DNA from: Glycomyces harbinensis
Lineage (GTDB): Bacteria; Actinomycetota; Actinomycetes; Mycobacteriales; Micromonosporaceae
Direction: 5' to 3'
NCBI RefSeq assembly: GCF_900101745.1
Contig: NZ_FNAD01000001.1
Coordinates: 186,001 to 250,000, forward strand
DNA length: 64,000 bases
Position numbers and translations under genes: made by a program. The notes under the pieces are model-generated. The model saw only the letters and a list, made by a program, of their open reading frames with translations. It had not been told where the DNA came from and searched no databases. Below are positions 61,303-64,000 of this stretch, piece after piece (the stretch's first letter is position 1; each line of letters starts with the position of its first letter).

Positions 61303-61380
61303 GTTCGTGTCCTTCGAGGTGGTCGCGATGGGGGAGGGTCGGGCGGCGCCCCGCCCGGGGCGCCGCATCCGTTGGCGGGA

Positions 61381-62334
61381 CTAGTGGAAGGCGTCGCCGG
61401 CGAGCGCGGTCTGGAACCAGGCGACGGTCTCCTCCAGCGCCTGCCGCATCGGCGTGGGCCGCACGCCGAAGGTCGACTCGAACGCGGCGGAGACCATGTT
61501 CTGCGGGATCTGGTACTGGTAGAACATCTCGGCGAACTCGGACATGAACTGCTCGTCGAAGGGCCCGTAGGGGACCGGTTCGGTGATGAGTTCGATCGCG
61601 AGCGGGCGCCCGGTGATCGACTCGATGACCCGGTGGAGGTCGGCGGTCGGCACGGCCGGGTTCGTCGGCAGGTGCCAGACCTCGCCGTCGCCCCCGTCGT
61701 CGGCGCCCAGCGTCGCCAGCCCCCGGGCCACGTCCTTGATGTAGGTGAAGCTGTGCGGCAGGGTGATGTCGCCGATGGCCAGCGCCGGCCCCCCGGTGAT
61801 CGCTCCGGGGAAGAACGCCCCGCCGAAGGTCGCGTTGAAGACGCCGGGGCCGAAGAAGTCGGCGGCCCGGCCCAGGACGGTGCGCGCCTCGCCGCTGCGG
61901 TGCGCCGCCAGGTACCGCGCGTCGAGCTGCGCTCGCATCGCGCCCTTGCGGCTGGTCGCGGCCCACGGGGTCTGCTCGGTGATGGCCTCGCCGTCCGCGG
62001 TCCCGTAGGGGTAGAGCGTGTCGAGGACGACGAGGCGCGCGTCGTGCGCCGACGCGGCCCCGATGATCGCCTCGGTGACGCCCGGCAGGGTCGCGACCTG
62101 GAGGTGGTACGCCACGTTGACGGCGTGGTAGATCACCGCGGCGCCCTCGGTGGCCGCGATGGCCCCCTCGGGCGTCGAGACGTCCGCCTTCAACCGCTCG
62201 ATGCGGTCGTCGACCTGGGGGATCTCCCCGCGGGAGACGTGGCGGACGCGGTGGCCCCGCGAGGCGAGTTCGGCGGCGGTGGCGGTCCCGGCGGGTCCGG
62301 CGCCGAGGACGACGTGGAGGTGCTGCTCGTTCAT
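61381..62334 (-). CDS. NAD-dependent epimerase/reductase (atypical SDR)
   Basis: 317 residues. N-terminal HLHVVLGAGPAGTATAAELA nucleotide-binding motif; the core is extended-SDR-like (VVLDTLYPYG, FFGPGVF, HSFTYIKDVARGLATL). The usual YxxxK is replaced by DTLYPYG followed by SRKGAMRAQLDARYLAA, so the enzyme belongs to an atypical branch. GGAG precedes the ATG. A TetR-type site lies just upstream. Substrate unknown. Confidence 0.84.
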   Translation of the reverse strand: MNEQHLHVVLGAGPAGTATAAELASRGHRVRHVSRGEIPQVDDRIERLKADVSTPEGAIAATEGAAVIYHAVNVAYHLQVATLPGVTEAIIGAASAHDARLVVLDTLYPYGTADGEAITEQTPWAATSRKGAMRAQLDARYLAAHRSGEARTVLGRAADFFGPGVFNATFGGAFFPGAITGGPALAIGDITLPHSFTYIKDVARGLATLGADDGGDGEVWHLPTNPAVPTADLHRVIESITGRPLAIELITEPVPYGPFDEQFMSEFAEMFYQYQIPQNMVSAAFESTFGVRPTPMRQALEETVAWFQTALAGDAFH

Positions 62335-62355
62335 GGCGGTACTCCTTCAATTGAA

Positions 62356-62373
62356 TGAGTGGCTGTTCACTCA
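62356..62373. promoter_or_regulatory. TetR operator before the epimerase/oxidase unit
   Basis: TGAGTG-N6-CACTCA, the same element as before the TetR gene at 63039-63056; even the spacers agree (GCTGTT and ACTGTA). Confidence 0.72.
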
Positions 62374-62384
62374 CTATTTTGGTC

Positions 62385-62417
62385 AAAAGAACGCCCGCCT
62401 GAGGCGGGTGCTCGTTC
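62385..62417 (-). terminator. Rho-independent terminator of the TetR gene
   Basis: CCCGCC/GGCGGG stem with outer GAACG/CGTTC arms, followed on the minus strand by a TTTT run. It separates the TetR gene from the operator of the epimerase unit. Confidence 0.75.
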
Positions 62418-62446
62418 TCGACGTCCGCGGGGCGCGAACGCCGTGG

Positions 62447-63037
62447 TCAATCGGCGGGCGATCCGCTCGGCCTGGCGTCCGCGTGGCGGATGCCCTCGGT
62501 CAAGAGCTTCGCCCACGGGGCGTCGACGTCGAAGGCGTCGATCGTGGTGAGCAGGTGGCACAGCTGGCCGACGGCCAGGAACTGCTGGATTCGCCACCCC
62601 TCGACCCGCGTGCGGGACGCGAGGTAGTCGGTGAGTGCTGCGATGCCCCCGCGCACCGCCTCGCCGATCAACGGCTCGACCGTCGCGGCGGACTGCGCGT
62701 GCACCTGGAGCATGAGGAGGTCGCGGTCCCCGATGAGGTCGGCGTACGCCTCGCCCATCGCGTCGAGCACTCCCGTCGGCGAGGCGTCCTCCGCCGAGTC
62801 GCCCGCTCGCTTGAACTCCGCCATGATGCGCCGGTAGCACTCCTCGAGCGCGGCGGTGAACAACTGCGTCTTGGAGGTGAAGAGCTTGAGCACGTAGGCG
62901 GGGGAGATGCCCGCGTGCTTCGCCACGTCGGCGATCGTGACGGCGTGGAAGCCGCCCTGCGCGAACGTCGCCACCGCACTGGAGACGACCTTCGCACGAC
63001 GTTCGTCGGCCGTGGAGAGCACGCGATCGGATTTCAT
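62447..63037 (-). CDS. TetR family transcriptional regulator
   Basis: 196 residues. N-terminal helix-turn-helix (AVATFAQGGFHAVTIADVAK, HAGISPAYVLKLFTSKTQLF) and an all-helical ligand domain. Identical TGAGTG-N6-CACTCA sites precede its own gene and the downstream epimerase/multicopper oxidase unit, so it should repress both. Ligand unknown. Confidence 0.92.
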   Translation of the reverse strand: MKSDRVLSTADERRAKVVSSAVATFAQGGFHAVTIADVAKHAGISPAYVLKLFTSKTQLFTAALEECYRRIMAEFKRAGDSAEDASPTGVLDAMGEAYADLIGDRDLLMLQVHAQSAATVEPLIGEAVRGGIAALTDYLASRTRVEGWRIQQFLAVGQLCHLLTTIDAFDVDAPWAKLLTEGIRHADARPSGSPAD

Positions 63038-63038
63038 G

Positions 63039-63056
63039 TGAGTGACTGTACACTCA
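63039..63056. promoter_or_regulatory. TetR autoregulatory operator
   Basis: TGAGTG-ACTGTA-CACTCA directly before the TetR start codon. Confidence 0.72.
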
Positions 63057-63073
63057 TTCTTTTCGCGATGTCA

Positions 63074-63100
63074 AGCCGGGCCGCGCGAAGCGGCCCGGCT
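63074..63100 (-). terminator. Hairpin terminator after the ABC permease gene
   Basis: AGCCGGGCCGC and GCGGCCCGGCT pair perfectly around GCGAA, 13 bases after the permease stop. Confidence 0.7.
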
Positions 63101-63112
63101 CGACCTCCCGGG

Positions 63113-63994
63113 TCAGCCCTTCACGGCCCCGATGATCACGCCCTTCTTGAAGTGCTTCTGCACGAAGGGATAGATGATCAGCGCCGGCACGATCGCGATC
63201 ATCACGATCGCCATCTTCACCGCCAGCGTCGGCGGCGCGTTGCTCAGCCCCGACGCCTGCGGCAGCGGCGCCGACTCCACCACGTACGTCCGCAGCACCA
63301 GCGCCAGCGGCCACTTCGACGTGTCGTCGAGGTACAGGAACGCGTTGAACCAGTTGTTCCAGTACGCGACCGCGTAGAACAGCGTGACCACCGAGATCAC
63401 CGCCTTCGACAGCGGCGCCACGATCTGCCACAGCACGCGGAACTCCCCGGCCCCGTCGATGCGGGCCGCGTCGAACAGCTCCTGCGGGATGCTCATGAAG
63501 AACGCCCGCAGCACCACCACGTTGAACGCCGACACGGCCATCGGCAGGATGATCGCCAGGTAGTTGTCCCGCAGGCCGATCGCGCTGACCCACAGGTACA
63601 CCGGGATGAGCCCGGGGAAGACCACGAACATCATCAGCACCGAGAACAGGATCGTCTTGTGCCCGAACGAACCCGGGCGCGACAGCGAGTACGCCCCCAG
63701 GACCGAGACGACCACGCTGACGACCGTGCCGACCGCCGTGATCGCCAGCGACACGATCAGCGACCTGAGCACCACCGGGTTGCGGAACATCTGCTCGTAC
63801 GCGTCGAAGGTGATCCCGTCGCCCGGCCAGACCACGAGACCGCCCACGCGGTTCACCGTCTCCGAACTCGACAGGCTCGTCAGCGCGATCGTATAGAGCG
63901 GGAACAGGACCAGCAGCGCGATCACCACGATCGCCGCGCCCTTGGTCGCCTTCCCCGCGACGGTGGGCCGCTCCTCCCACGCCGCGCGTTTCAC
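63113..63994 (-). CDS. Sugar ABC transporter permease (LplC/MalG type), near window edge
   Basis: 293 residues, about six membrane segments, EAA loop QELFDAARIDGAGEFRVLW and the LplC/YtcP-like C-terminus HFKKGVIIGAVKG. The GTG at 63994 forms GTGA with a possible upstream stop, the usual coupling to a partner permease, but no stop is visible in frame before the window ends, so a longer protein cannot be excluded. This subfamily often imports plant-wall oligosaccharides, including rhamnogalacturonan products in Bacillus (YtcP, YteP). It is the last gene of its operon. Confidence 0.9.
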   Translation of the reverse strand: MKRAAWEERPTVAGKATKGAAIVVIALLVLFPLYTIALTSLSSSETVNRVGGLVVWPGDGITFDAYEQMFRNPVVLRSLIVSLAITAVGTVVSVVVSVLGAYSLSRPGSFGHKTILFSVLMMFVVFPGLIPVYLWVSAIGLRDNYLAIILPMAVSAFNVVVLRAFFMSIPQELFDAARIDGAGEFRVLWQIVAPLSKAVISVVTLFYAVAYWNNWFNAFLYLDDTSKWPLALVLRTYVVESAPLPQASGLSNAPPTLAVKMAIVMIAIVPALIIYPFVQKHFKKGVIIGAVKG

Positions 63995-64000
63995 AGCACT

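Overview
This 64 kb window is chromosomal DNA of a high-GC, mycelial-type actinobacterium. The evidence is the strong G/C bias in third codon positions, many GTG starts, GTGA/ATGA stop-start overlaps, Tat and lipoprotein signals, abundant LacI/TetR/MarR/MmyB-like regulators, a GlnR-type nitrogen box, a CebR-like cellulose box and many secreted polysaccharidases. It resembles soil or plant-litter actinomycetes (Streptomyces, Glycomyces or Micromonospora-like), but no marker gene fixes the genus. I saw no tRNA, rRNA, CRISPR, transposase, integrase or origin.

Layout. 1-2.5 kb: TetR (cut by the window edge), an HSL-type esterase and a pirin. 2.5-7.7 kb: a LacI regulator divergent from a CUT1 sugar ABC operon (binding protein, two permeases, DUF624 protein). 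7.8-13 kb: an MFS exporter, then a serine hydrolase / histidine kinase / NarL regulator operon. 13.2-17.5 kb: a single-chain assimilatory nitrate reductase fused to a CysJ-like flavoprotein behind a four-element GlnR box. 17.5-20 kb: a LacI repressor divergent from manD (D-mannonate dehydratase), with two identical operators. 20-23.5 kb: two regulator/enzyme pairs. 23.7-31.2 kb: plant cell wall block with GH10 xylanase (LPxTG-anchored), PL26-type and PL11 rhamnogalacturonan lyases. 31.4-34 kb: a lone sugar-binding protein and a LacI regulator. 34-38.4 kb: a nucleoside deoxyribosyltransferase-like/NUDIX fusion, a DUF89 phosphatase, an esterase, RidA and MarR. 38.7-42.2 kb: a predicted pseudokinase convergent with a predicted pseudo-caspase/beta-propeller protein. 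42.4-49.1 kb: LacI-controlled ABC transporter plus GH1 glucosidase, and a CBM2-esterase. 49.4-53.2 kb: SLC13 dicarboxylate transporter, LysR and a tartrate/D-malate dehydrogenase. 53.3-57.5 kb: DUF2306/kinase/response regulator, then an MmyB-like regulator and an SDR. 57.6-64 kb: GH26 mannanase, a TetR-controlled epimerase/multicopper oxidase unit, and a sugar ABC permease running off the end.

How it fits together. Xylanase, mannanase, two rhamnogalacturonan lyases, a cellulose-binding esterase, a beta-glucosidase, three CUT1 binding proteins and mannonate dehydratase outline extracellular breakdown of hemicellulose and pectin, oligosaccharide import and entry of uronate products into central metabolism. 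Four LacI proteins are present, and several distinct palindromes can be assigned to operators. One of them, TTAAAACGATTTAA, sits at the same distance from a promoter upstream of the PL26 lyase and the lone binding protein, with a variant upstream of the PL11 lyase, and defines a small rhamnogalacturonan regulon.

The most unusual part is the kinase/caspase pair at 38.7-42.2 kb. Both proteins keep the fold signature but have lost key catalytic residues. Several regulator genes also share a -10 hexamer exactly six bases before the start codon, which points to leaderless transcripts.
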